NCBI GenBank assembly: GCA_002633005.1
Contig: NMRA01000009.1
Location: 517,456-581,455 of the forward strand
Origin: Phoronis australis
Taxonomy: Eukaryota > Phoronida > Phoronidae
DNA: 64,000 nucleotides
Reading direction: 5' to 3'
Part shown: piece by piece, positions 1-26,886 of the stretch
How positions within the stretch are numbered: position 1 is the first letter of the stretch
Layout of the letters: every line of letters begins with the position of its first letter
Program-made: the position numbers and the translations under genes
The notes under the pieces: generated by a model
The model's database searches: none
What the model was told of the DNA's origin: nothing
The model's input: the letters and a program-made list of their open reading frames with translations, nothing else

Positions 1-1133
1 ATATATTACTAATAAAACAAAATAATGAAGACTTTTCGAGCAAGCCATAGCACATTCAGTTACAAGGAAAAAATGGCGGCGTTCAGGACAAGTTCCTGAA
101 CTGATGAGCCGGAAATGTGGGTACGGAAATAACCGATGACAACCGGTAATCATACGCTCAGAGAGAAGGGTCAAATACTGTTAACAAATCGCTTTTGGCA
201 AGAAAGGCGAAAAGAATATAAAGAAAGGGTGTCGAAAAAAAGAATTTATGTAGTAAGTATTTTCTGACACTAGAACCACATGGGCAGTTTGCAACAACGA
301 CTTTAAACGCATTTTTAATGGCTCACTCCCGATACCAAAATGGAAGCACCCAACCAAAAGCAACAGCGCAAGAAATCGCCTCTTTACTAAGCGCAAGTCG
401 AACATTCTATCCACATCCACGTGGTCAAAAACTTATTTTTTTGAACTCTTGATTTGCCTGATGTCTTTTTACACGTGTTTTTGCTTCGTTATTTTTGCAG
501 CCGACCTAGCACCCCTATTACCCTATAGTAGTATCGTGGGATTGTTGAGCAGTGCTTTGAACAAGAGTGGTGTCGGCTGTTCAACTGAGAAAGAAATATA
601 CAATGTATATAGCGTTTCATTTTTCAAACTAGGTTCAAAGCATTTTAATGTTTTTAAAATAACTGAGGCCTGTTAATCATTGGCATGTGTTTTGGTTGTT
701 TAGGGGGAGCAAATCTACAAAATCAGGTGCTTCCCTAATAAATACGAGGCGCACTAGCAGAGTCTGTCTTGATTTGCCTTTTCTATGAAGAAACTTGCCC
801 TACTGAATGCAAGTTTACCTGTAGGAATACAGGAGAGATGACGAGCAGTGACGGAGGTACGTAAAAAACCCCAATCACGCTCGGGATCATGGCGCCCTGT
901 ATCATGTGCGCTATTCTACTTCAGAGAGCTGAAGTACATTACTTCAATCCACCGATGTATATTTGAAGGGCTATTCTTGATGTCCGACGTTGGTGTAGTT
1001 CCGTGAGGGTAAAATCAGTCCTCCGTGCAGTAAGCACTCACTACTGACTTTTCAAAAATTTTGATTTTAACCGCCCATGCTCGGCTTACCGCCCACCCCG
1101 TTTTTTTAGATTCCCAATTTAAGTGCAATGGAC

Positions 1134-1350
1134 AAGTACGGTAGTTCAATCATGCCTCCCTTTGCATTGAGTACAGTAGTTCAATCATGCCTCCCTTAGC
1201 ACAGAGTACGGTAGTTCAATCATGCCTCCCTTTGCATTGAGTACAGTAGTTCAATCATGCCTCCCTTAGCACAGAGTACAGTAGTTCAATCATGCCTCCC
1301 TTTGCACTGAGTACTGTAGTTCAATCATGCCTCCATTTGCACCGAGTACT
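1134..1350. repeat. 35-bp minisatellite (about 6 copies)
   Basis: Tandem copies beginning GTAGTTCAATCATGCCTCCC alternate between two variant endings (TTTGCATTGAGTAC and TTAGCACAGAGTAC). The alternation suggests a 70-bp higher-order unit. It lies downstream of the last RPN2 exon found. Confidence 0.9.
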
Positions 1351-1546
1351 GCAGACCTTTGATGAATGTTTGTAATTCCACTGCAGCATTAAACAACATC
1401 ACCTGTTAGTACACTGGCTGTCGTCTCATCACACCAATGTGTATCCCACAGTTGTACAGTCCACACAGCCGTGGAGGTCAAACTGATGCGATAGTTTGAT
1501 GTTGCATCCCCTATTCAAGTTAACAATCACACGACTAGATTGTAAC

Positions 1547-17941
<16,395 letters not shown>

Positions 17942-18007
17942 TAAAAATTTGAAAGCGTAAAAACAAGTGGTACTGTGGCAGGAGACTTGACTTTTCCTCA
18001 GGCTAAT

Positions 18008-18160
18008 CTGACAAATACTTTCTGTATGTTAAACTGGAAGTCAGGTCTTCACTACTGTGTCTTTGGACAGCATGTAAACAGTCATACTTTCTGTATATTA
18101 AACTGGAAGTCATGTCTTCACTACTGTGTCTTTGGACAGCATGTAAACAGTCATACTCTT
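18008..18160. repeat. Tandem repeat of about 68 bp (2 copies)
   Basis: Two adjacent copies containing CTTCACTACTGTGTCTTTGG, immediately upstream of the RPN2 5' end. Confidence 0.85.
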
Positions 18161-18391
18161 AACTGTTTGTGAAGGTTTAAGTTTGGACGTGTTTAATCAA
18201 TCTATCATATTGTTTCAGCATTCGACATTTAGCTTTACGCCAAGTTGCATTTGGCGACAGTGAGAAAATTACCCCCCAAAAACATAGGAAGTAGACAATC
18301 GCATACAATAGAGGCGCGTTTCACCAATCTTGCCCGATTTTTGCCAAGCAATTCCGACTCAGCTTTTTACTTGCTGTTGCAATATAAGTCA

Positions 18392-18472
18392 TGTGTGATG
18401 TGTGCTCACTGCTGTGGTGTGTGATGTGTGCTCACTGTTGTGGTGTGTGATGTGTGCTCACTGCTGTGGTGG
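18392..18472. repeat. Short tandem repeat, GTGTGATGTGTGCTCACTG units (3 copies)
   Basis: Three consecutive units of about 27 bp. Confidence 0.85.
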
Positions 18473-18599
18473 CAAATGCCCCAACTTCAAAATAAATGAA
18501 CAATTGTATGTAATATATATCTAAAAAGAATGTCAGTGATTTAATGTCTGGAAATCAACACAAACTTTGAAACTAATTTTGGGGGAGTCATTGTCAGTG

Positions 18600-18760
18600 T
18601 CCGTTGATTCCCAGATTTTGCATGCACCCCATCTGGCCTTACATGTTGATACAAGTTTCACGGACTATCCTGGCCTGGCTGTGTGCAATTTCGAGGTCTA
18701 CGGAAGAAATACACACAGTGGTACCTAGCTATATTTTGACGACAGTCTTCATACAGCTAA
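18600..18760 (+). repeat. Repeat B fragment
   Basis: Matches parts of 25690-25840 and 32200-32350: CAGATTTTGCATGCACC, then AATTTCGAGGTCTACGGA and CCTAGCTATATTTTGAC. A dispersed family of unknown class. Confidence 0.6.
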
Positions 18761-18835
18761 CTGGCTGGCTACCACTTTATACACAGATCAAAAGAAATTT
18801 TGGAAATTTTCAGCCAATAACAGGATAACTAAGCT

Positions 18836-19080
18836 TAGGTAATTACATCGCCCTGGATGCCGCAGGCATACAGGGGCATAAGTACATCCCCAAAAAAGTT
18901 GCGCATTTCAAAATACATGAAATAAAATCAAAGGAAACATGCATATGTGCACATGGAGTTAAAAACAACTCATACTGTAAGTCTGGAGACGATTCAGTCA
19001 AGATAACTTCAACAAATCAATGAAAATCTATCGTGGTTTGCCCAAGTTTCTCTTACCGGGGACCATTTTGAGGAAGTTAC
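18836..19080 (+). repeat. Repeat C copy 1
   Basis: About 245 bp similar to 55935-56165: AGGTAATTACATCGC, ATGCCGCAGGCATAC, TGCACATGGAGTTA and ATGAAAATC(T/C)(G/A)TCG blocks in the same order. Confidence 0.75.
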
Positions 19081-19481
19081 GTGATATCATGCATGTTGAC
19101 GAATACAGAGTCCAAGGGACACATATCTTACAAATTTCACCTGATACCTTCTCATGCTATTTAGCAAGGGTCGTGCTAGCGTCACGCGCGTCGCTCAGTC
19201 TCACGCCAGCCATTTCCTAACTCACGTGGCTTAGCTGACATACTTTTGTGGTGAAAAAGTTAACAGCAACCAAAAAGTGGAGTTGGAATTCTTCGCCAAA
19301 GTCACCTTAAAGGAGAATGCCACCCGATTTAATTAGTCTTTTTTGCCGTCTTAATCGGTCTATATCCACATCGCCTCGCATACGGTCGACCTTACCTTGC
19401 CAAGAGGTGTCGCGTTAACCTGTGAGGAAGGTGACAAACGACGCTAGCGACGTAAGTGGTTCATCTGCACAGTGAATGGTG

Positions 19482-19677
19482 CTATGTTGCGGTGCATCGT
19501 TCCTGCTTGTCCGAACTAAGCAGCTGCGAGGAAAGCGGACATATCGGTTTTTTTTACTTCCTCGAGAGTCCGAAATGCTTAGGAAGTGGCTCATGGTAGT
19601 GAAGAATGAAACGTACGCTGTAAATAGCAAGTATGAGGCCGTGAAGCATCTTCGTGTCTGTGGCCTGCAGACGTAGA
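19482..19677 (+). pseudogene. THAP domain remnant, left arm of foldback element
   Basis: The frame from ATG 19482 reads MLRCIVPACPN then stops. This gives the first two zinc ligands of a C2CH THAP finger (C-x4-C). The frame then shifts to LPRESEMLRKWLMVVKN and SKYEAVKHLRVCG, the middle and end of the fold. The expected histidine after RVCG is replaced (CGLQT). The stop and frameshift make it non-functional. Confidence 0.75.
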
Positions 19678-20805
19678 CAGTGCCTGACGAATGCCGGCTT
19701 ACCAAATAACTCCATACGTTCCGTTGTCTGAGCTTGTTCACGGCGCCTCTCTAGTATTTCTCCATCACTGTATTCATGCTCGAATTGATAGCCTGTAAAA
19801 CTTAACGATCCACCTGCGAAGTCGGGACTGATGAGCTCTAGCTCGTCCTAAGTCGGGATTGCGAGTTGGCGTTTATTACTGAGCATTCTGTTTTAAAATG
19901 AATTATTCTCACCCTAACAAATACTTATATGAAACTGAAACAAAGTCTTGTCTCATTAGATGCAATTTGTTATGCCTTTGGAGTGTTCGCGAGTGCAAAT
20001 GATTTGAGAAGCCAGCAATGAATAAATCACTGCGTTACCGGCTTTAGGTGCAATAAAACTAATTGACGGGACACCTAGGCCGTGTGAGCTCAGGCTAATT
20101 TAGTGTTAGCTGACAGAAACTGTTGTGAAACAACTCGATTGCCATCCCGCGGCCAGGTGTTAGGGGAATCTTTACTTACATTTACATTACTCAAATAATG
20201 ATTGTCAATGTACAACTTCTGCCCTGACGGTGCTGTGGCCAAAGCGGAACCTGAATTCGCGGCCCCCGACGAGTAAGTAGATTTGCAGTTTCGTGGCTAA
20301 TTTACCAACATAATCAGGTGCACATTACTTTGGCTAACTAGTATAGTATTTTCTTGACTGGAAGTTTAGTCTCCACTGAACTTTGGCTGGTTTATGTTCG
20401 TGATGTCTGATCAGTTTCCGAGCCACTGGCAGGGATAACGAGTCAATCCGGCCGGCTGCGACGGGCCTGATCGGGCTCCGAGCCACTGGCCAGGCTAACA
20501 AGCGTTTTGTGTTTAGAACTCAAAAAATCACAAGTCTAAACAACACAGATCTAGGTTCTCCTGACTTTGTTTCAGTTTATATAAGCATTAGTTAGGATGA
20601 GAATGATTCATTTTGAAACAGAACGCAGAATAATAAACGTCTACATGGCTACTCGCCCGGCGCCAATCCCGACTTAGTCAAGAGCTCATCCGACGAAGAC
20701 TTCACGGTCAGATCACTAGGTTTCACAGGTTATCAGTTTGAACCGGAATACACTGAACAAGAAAAACTTGAGGGGCGCCGTGAACATGCACACGCAACAG
20801 AACGT

Positions 20806-21045
20806 ATGGATAGTTCTTTGGTAAGCCGGGATTCGTCAGAGAAATCACTGTCGACGAAATGCCGGCCACAGACACAGAGATGTTTCACGGCCTCATACTT
20901 GCTATTAACAGCGTACCTTTTTATTCTTCACTACCGTGAGCCACTTCCTAAGCATTTTGGGCTCTCGAGGAAGTCGAAAAAACAATACACGATTTCTTCA
21001 CAGATTCATAGTTCTGACAAGCCGGAACAATGCACCGCAATATAG
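20806..21045 (-). pseudogene. THAP domain remnant, right arm of foldback element
   Basis: Inverted counterpart of the left-arm remnant. On the minus strand it reads LRCIVPACQNYESVKKSC, then in another frame LRKWLTVVKN. A third segment reads VCGRHFVDSDF, which supplies the second zinc-binding pair (C-x2-H) lost in the left arm. Frameshifts and stops separate the pieces. Confidence 0.72.
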
Positions 21046-22060
21046 CGGCATTCACTCTGCAGATGAACCACTGACGTCGCTGCATCGTTTCACACCTTCC
21101 TCACAGGTTAACACCACACCTCTCAGCAAGGTGAGGTCTATCGTGTAAGAGGCGATGTGGATATAGACCGATTAAGACGGTAAAAAAGACTAATTAAATC
21201 GGGTGACATTCTTCTTTAATTCTCACAATTAAGCTTCATCGAAGACATGTATAGAAGTAGAAAGGACTAATGAAGAAAGTTAGCTCATTTTTAAGTGATA
21301 CTGTTGGAGGTCCTAAAGTCGTGAACGATCTTATTTCTGCTTCTGCGCGGTCCCACACATCTAGCGCTGAAGTTTCCAGCGTTCGTCTGCTCACGAACAT
21401 CAAACAAATACCCAGACGTGTTGATATTCACAATATGGTAATAATCACTAAGTGGGTGGCTTCTTTTTACAAATGTATCTTAAAACAGCATATTTCACTA
21501 ATCCGCTTTTTGTGCATTTTCAGAATATATTTTCAAAACTAAACATCGTTCAGATTTGCTATAACACACCCTGCAGGGGTGGCTTGAAAATTTTATCAAA
21601 ATGTCCCAGGGTCGATCAAGTTTTGTAAAGCTAAAGCAACAAAATACAAAGAGATAATTGATGCTGGGTTCTTAGTGTTTTACGTAAACAACCTCATTGA
21701 AAACGTCTGTGCACATCAGAGTTGGGTACAAAACACATAATTTATTTCAATTGAAACCGAATTAATAAACAATGTAACTGTAAGCACTGCAGCTGATTTG
21801 TGTGGCCTTACTTCGTGCATTTCCGTCTAAACGAAACGATCACGACTTTAGGGCCTCATTCAAAATGGCCGCCGATATGACCGACCATTTTCAAAACTGC
21901 GTACAGAGACAAACAAGGGTTAAGACTGGAAAAAATTAAACATGTATACTTCTGAAGGCTCATGTCCAGACATCACATGAGCAGTTGCTAACGGACATTG
22001 GGTAGTATGACAATCAGCTGCTTTTTATGCTTATATTCACGACTTTAGGTCACTCACTGG

Positions 22061-22357
22061 TAGGGTGAGCAAACCCAAATACAAATTTCATCAGAAACAC
22101 TTGAAAAGAGTGTTAAATGATAGCTTTAGACATGCCGTTTATAAAACTTTTTGAATTTTTCAAATCGGTTCGGTGGTTCTCGAGTTATTTGAATTTTAGA
22201 GCCTCAAAAATGGCCTTTTTTTCAGCAAACGGCACCCAGAAATTTCAGGCCACAGAAAATGGCAAGTTTAGACAACTATATTTGGGANGTGAAAATCATG
22301 AAAAATGGCAAAATTTCGCTCTTGCTGAATTTCCGCCATATTGGTTTGCTCACCCTA
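22061..22357. mobile_element. 297-bp MITE with TAGGGTGAGCAAACC inverted termini
   Basis: Left end TAGGGTGAGCAAACC is mirrored by GGTTTGCTCACCCTA on the right. A 7-bp duplication TCACTGG flanks both ends (22054-22060 and 22358-22364). A TAGGG-type terminus with a 7-8 bp duplication is hAT- or P-like. It contains an N at 22287 and no coding capacity. Confidence 0.88.
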
Positions 22358-23626
22358 TCACTGGTGTCTAGTTTTGAGTGTACAATGTATTTTGACGAAG
22401 TGAAAACTCGAAATCGGTGGCCGGATTTGGCCTACCGCCCGTTTAAAATACAAGGAACAAAATGCGTAGAGAAAGCGATGGGCCTACGTGTTGCCTAAAC
22501 TAAGCTGTGAAGGTCCACACGTGGCAAAAGCCAGGGAAGTAAGATGGCGGACACGAAATAACCGGTACAAAAACTAATTTTCATTTTGTGCAAAAGGTAT
22601 TTCACAAATGTAAAAAAATCACTCCACTTGGTGCTCTAATATGCTTTGACAAAACTTGGAGAGCAAAATTTGCATTTGCCGTCTTTCTACTGCCAAACAG
22701 GCCGCTTAAATGACGAAGAGTCTTACCCCTAGCCATTGTCGGGATGAAGCGCTTTTCAGAGAGGCCGCATCCGGGAACTTTTGAAACATACGTGTCACGA
22801 TGAACACGCTTTTATTATGAGGTGCAACAAAACACATAAAAGTTGTCCCTTAACTATCTAAATCAAAATATTTAATTTTTATCCTATGCAATGTTTCAAG
22901 AGAGCGAAAAATGTCTAATTTCCATTGCAAATAAATGCTTACTCGCCGTTAGGTGTCACTCTGCAGTACGAGGCTGGTTACATGCCGCTAGGTGGTCAGC
23001 AGCCAGCTGGCTGGGCACGTAGGTAACCAGCGAGCAGTGCAACAGCTTGCTGTCTGAGTAACTCGTAACCTAAGACGTGCTGAGGTGACCCAGTTACTAT
23101 TTATTTTGAGTGGTTAAGTTGTCCGTTTTTGCACTCCAGTTCTATTGATCCTGCACAAAGCATTAGGCCTATATATAATTCATCAGCTGCCAAGTCTATT
23201 GTCACATTGTATAGTTTCAATCATTTTATGCCAAAATGGGGATCGTGACAGTGCAGTACTGCCTCACACACAGCTAGTCTGGCTTGCTTGGCGTTGCGTC
23301 GGCGGCTTGTAGACAGTAGCCCCAGTAGAGACGGTTAATTTGGTTCGCTTAAATACTCCTGAGTTGCAGTCTGCGGTTAAAATATGAATGTTTGTCATGG
23401 TTTTGTAGTCACCAGGTATGCCAAATGCAACTTTCTTACGGTTGATTACATTTTTATGATTGGGCTTTCTATTTTAACTCCCTCGCCAAGCAAAGCTCAT
23501 AAAAAATGAAATCGACTTTGGGTTGAGCTCTATTTGGCAGACCTGACCAATATAAAACCGTAGCAAATCAGATTCCAACAGTAGGCTGAAAATCATGCAG
23601 CCATAGCAGTTCACTTGCTCTAGGAG

Positions 23627-25450
23627 TTTTTATGCGCCGACGTACAACATGTGGACGCATTGTGCCGTCATCCCTGTCCGTCCGCTACTCTATCTCCAAA
23701 ATCGTTTGATGTATGGTCATGAAATTTTGCACATATCGTAGGTTCCTTTCATTGATGGGACGGCATGAGCGAACTTTCGGACTTTCTTGTGTGCCCCTTA
23801 TGGCAATTTCATTTTTTTACATTTACCTCTGTTATCTTCAAACGCCCCGCAATTTTTCAATATGGCACATAGGCATCATTAGTGAGATGATGCTATTCTC
23901 CCATTTTAGGATGTAGTTGAGGTATTTTGTGCCACCTAGTGGCCATTTTTACTATTTTTTGGCGTGCGCCCCTCTATCAACCAAACTACTCAAAGGATAA
24001 TTGTGAAAATTGGCATATATGTTGCTACTTTGAAGAGGACGGCTGATGATGATTGTCAAACGACTCGGACTACTGTGGCACCTCCTAATGGCATTTTGTT
24101 GCATCTGTGGATGCACCTCCCAAACCCTGTGAAGGATCTTTATTAAATTTGGCAAGTGTATTTATGTACTGTTGACAATGGACAACGAGGACGTTTGGAT
24201 GGATCCGACTATAGTGGCAATTTCATTTTCCATTGTCCTCTGTATCTTTGAAACTCCTTGTCAGATTTTTATGAAATTTAACAACAAATAGGTTTCTATT
24301 AAAGAGTCTACAGGTTCCCGTTTTGGATAGATTCAACGTATAGCGGCTGTTTTTATTATCACCTGAAATTTTGTAAATAGGTTTCAATTAAGGAGATGAC
24401 CACATGTTCTCATTCTCGGGTGGATTTGACGTATTCTGCACCTCTGTAGCCATTTTAGATTGTTTTAGTACGTTTGACATCACACTCTCCAGCCATCAAA
24501 CCGCTTGAAGGATGATTGAAAAAAGGTTTTTCATAGTTTTGATGAAGGTATGGTATAAATAGAATCAACTTACTCAGAGACTAAAATGTTGTGAGTTCGT
24601 ACGAGTAGTCACAACATTTCAGTCTCTGAGTAAGTTGATTCTACTTATACCACGCTTGAAGGATCATTATTGAAAATTTGAGATGTGTTTCGGACGTGCT
24701 GGCACCCCTTAGTGGCAATTTTATTTTGTTGCGTCCACGACTGTATCTCCTTTACCATTTGCAAAATATTTCTTAAATTTAGCAGATATATTGCTATGGA
24801 GATGGCAACAGATGACCACCACTGTGCTCCCTAGTGGCAATTTTATTTTTATGTTTGCCTCTAACTTCAGAGTTCCTTAGTTGATGCTTTTGCAAACAAA
24901 TTTCTATTATGAAGACAATAGCACCTTTCTTTTTTGTGATGGATTTGTTGTGTACTGCACCAGCTAGTGGCCATTTTAATTACTTTTTAGTCTGTTTTTT
25001 TTTCGTCTCCTTCTCTATCTGCTCAGAGGATCATTGTGGAAATTGTCAGATGTGTTTTTACTGACAAGAGCATGACTGATGTGGATTTTCAAATGGATTC
25101 AACTACTGTGGTGCCCCTTAGTGACATTTTTTCGCGTCTATATCTCCTAAACCCCTTGCTAGATGTTTTTGAAATTTTGCTATTCTATTCCTACTAACTT
25201 GACAGCAGATGGACGGATTTGACCACTCATGTGGTTCCTAATGGCAGTTTTTTTTACGTCTGCATTGTATTTTTGGCGTTCTTTGACAGATTTTCATGAA
25301 ATCTGAGATGCGGACGACACCTTCCCATTTTTGGATGGGCTCAATGTATTCTGTGACATCTTATGGCCATTTTTATGTCACAAATAAACACACCTAGAAG
25401 CACACCATTTGTGATGCAGTCTTGGGCACATTTCAACGCTCTACGTTGCT
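23627..25450 (+). repeat. Repeat A copy 2 (longest, about 1.8 kb)
   Basis: Begins near TGCGCCGACGTACAACATGTGG and GACGCATTGTGCCGTC. It then repeats variants of a roughly 200-bp module: a (G)TATCTCC-AAACC block, ATGAAATTTGGCA-like, and a (C)CCCTAGTGGCAATTTT block. It ends near AAATAAACACACCTAGAAGCAC. It is interrupted by a hairpin at 24551-24652. No open frame longer than about 70 codons was found. Confidence 0.8.
24551..24652. repeat. Near-perfect hairpin, 44-bp stem and 14-bp loop
   Basis: TGGTATAAATAGAATCAACT begins a 44-base arm that recurs in inverse at 24609-24652 with two mismatches, around a 14-base loop. It lies within Repeat A copy 2, near a CCGCTTGAAGGAT motif found on both sides. 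It could be a tiny palindromic MITE. Confidence 0.9.
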
Positions 25451-25594
25451 CTTGTTAGTATTTTGATACCAGCAAACCGAATTTCAGAATAAACTTTGCT
25501 GCTGCGAAGCTGCCATCATCTCCCAAGAGATGTCACAAAAAATTAGTAAATGGCGCGTGTGTATGTAACGAACTTACTGTTTTCAAAACGACTA

Positions 25595-25850
25595 TAGACT
25601 TTTCTTTGTTATAAAAGGCAGAGATTTATGCAAGAAAATGATGTTTATTAGATTGTCTTTCACTTAAACGGCTGCAACGGGCAAGTGAGTGTCACAGATT
25701 TTGCATGCACCGCCACCTGTCGTTAGCTCTACATATTGATGACTAGCAGGACTACCTGGGTAGTTTGAAATTTCTAGGTCTATTGGAGGTTAATAGACAT
25801 TGGTTCCTAGCTGTATTTTGACAATTTCAATACGGGCATGCATACTTATA
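25595..25850 (+). repeat. Repeat B copy
   Basis: About 250 bp matching 32098-32380: ATGCAAGAAAATG, TTTCACTTAAACGGCT, CACAGATTTTG and TGTCGTTAG blocks in the same order. Confidence 0.75.
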
Positions 25851-26886
25851 TCCATGGGAGCTTATTTCGACCTTTCTGAACATACCTCTAGTAATGTACC
25901 TTGATTAAAGAAAGAAGTATTGCATATGCCGTTAAACAGGAACACAGGCCCTTGAGTTTATCCATTCCTCATATTATGTTGTTATTGAGTCATTGGGAAA
26001 TTCATCTGCCTGGACGGGTTCGCAGTATTGCCACTATGTGAAAATGACACAAGTGATGACCTGGTGCTCTGGCGAGGTTCGCAGTTCTCGCCACTAAGTG
26101 ACGTGCGTGGTTACCTGCTACTTCACCTTCACTGAAAGTTAGACAGTGAATTAACCTGATTGAAGGTCAAGCAGCAGCTAATCATAGCCATCAAAACACA
26201 CGTCACACTGTGGCGAGATTGCGAACCTCATTAGACTTCCAACACTTCTATGATCCTGTGTAATGGCATACATAATACTCTGTTCTTTATCTATGGTGTA
26301 CTCTAGAGTTATGTTCTGAAAATGGAAATATCAAAATAAACTTCGGGTCATGATAGTCATAAAAGTTATAGTCATACAAGACTGCTGTACTACCGTCTGA
26401 AGTGCATCAGGGATGCTGGACACGTGACCTGTCTGAAAATAACTGTTTACAGATATGCTGGAGAAAGTTCTGCCCATGCTCAAGTCTCTCATTTCTCTGG
26501 TCGTGAGTTGGGTTTTGGAGCAGTAAATAAAAATCTATCATGAAAAATATATAGCTGATTAAAGGAAGGTTGATTGAGATATTCATTGCCTTGTTCATTG
26601 TAGTTGTTGACAAATCTATAACAATCAACTTCATACGCCATGAAACCATATCAACTGTTTTGGAACTGTTATTGGTTGGGAGAAAGCTATACAAGTTGAC
26701 TTGTCACGACATGTTATTTGCCGTGCACGATCTTGAGGAATAACAATTTGTTACTTCTTAGTAAGACCAAAAATCATTTGTCATCTGAATAAGAAACAAA
26801 CTGTGGCCATACAGTGAGTGGTCTAAACCAAAATTTTCTTTAATGGTTTATTGTCGCTTTGCCTTTATAGATTCCATCTGGGGAAC

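Larger units (their letters stand above)
19311..21215. mobile_element. 1.9-kb foldback DNA transposon, Kolobok-like (TTAA sites, THAP remnants)
   Basis: Termini read TTAA-AGGAGAATGCCACCCG on the left and, reverse-complemented, TTAA-AGAAGAATGTCACCCG on the right. TTAA (19307-19310 and 21216-21219) is the duplicated target. The inverted arms are about 640 bp each (19311-19955 and about 20560-21215) around a ~610-bp spacer. Each arm carries a degraded THAP zinc-finger start. TTAA target plus THAP points to the Kolobok superfamily; piggyBac also uses TTAA but usually starts CCC and lacks THAP. Confidence 0.88.
17942..26870. other. Intergenic interval between RPN2 and SDR42E1
   Basis: No gene is supported outside the listed repeats. 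It should contain the divergent promoters and any non-coding first exons of both genes. Stretches 21.2-22.0, 22.5-23.6 and 25.9-26.8 kb show no recognisable feature. A 95-codon minus-strand frame at 26.4-26.7 kb has no known motif. Confidence 0.55.

Noticed and set aside
181-420. 79-codon minus-strand frame as the missing C-terminal exon of RPN2
   Set aside because: Residues do not resemble the RPN2 C terminus and there is no suitable acceptor joining phase with 1547-1671.
26407-26694. 95-codon minus-strand reading frame upstream of SDR42E1
   Set aside because: No recognisable motif, no splice partners; chance length in AT-rich DNA.
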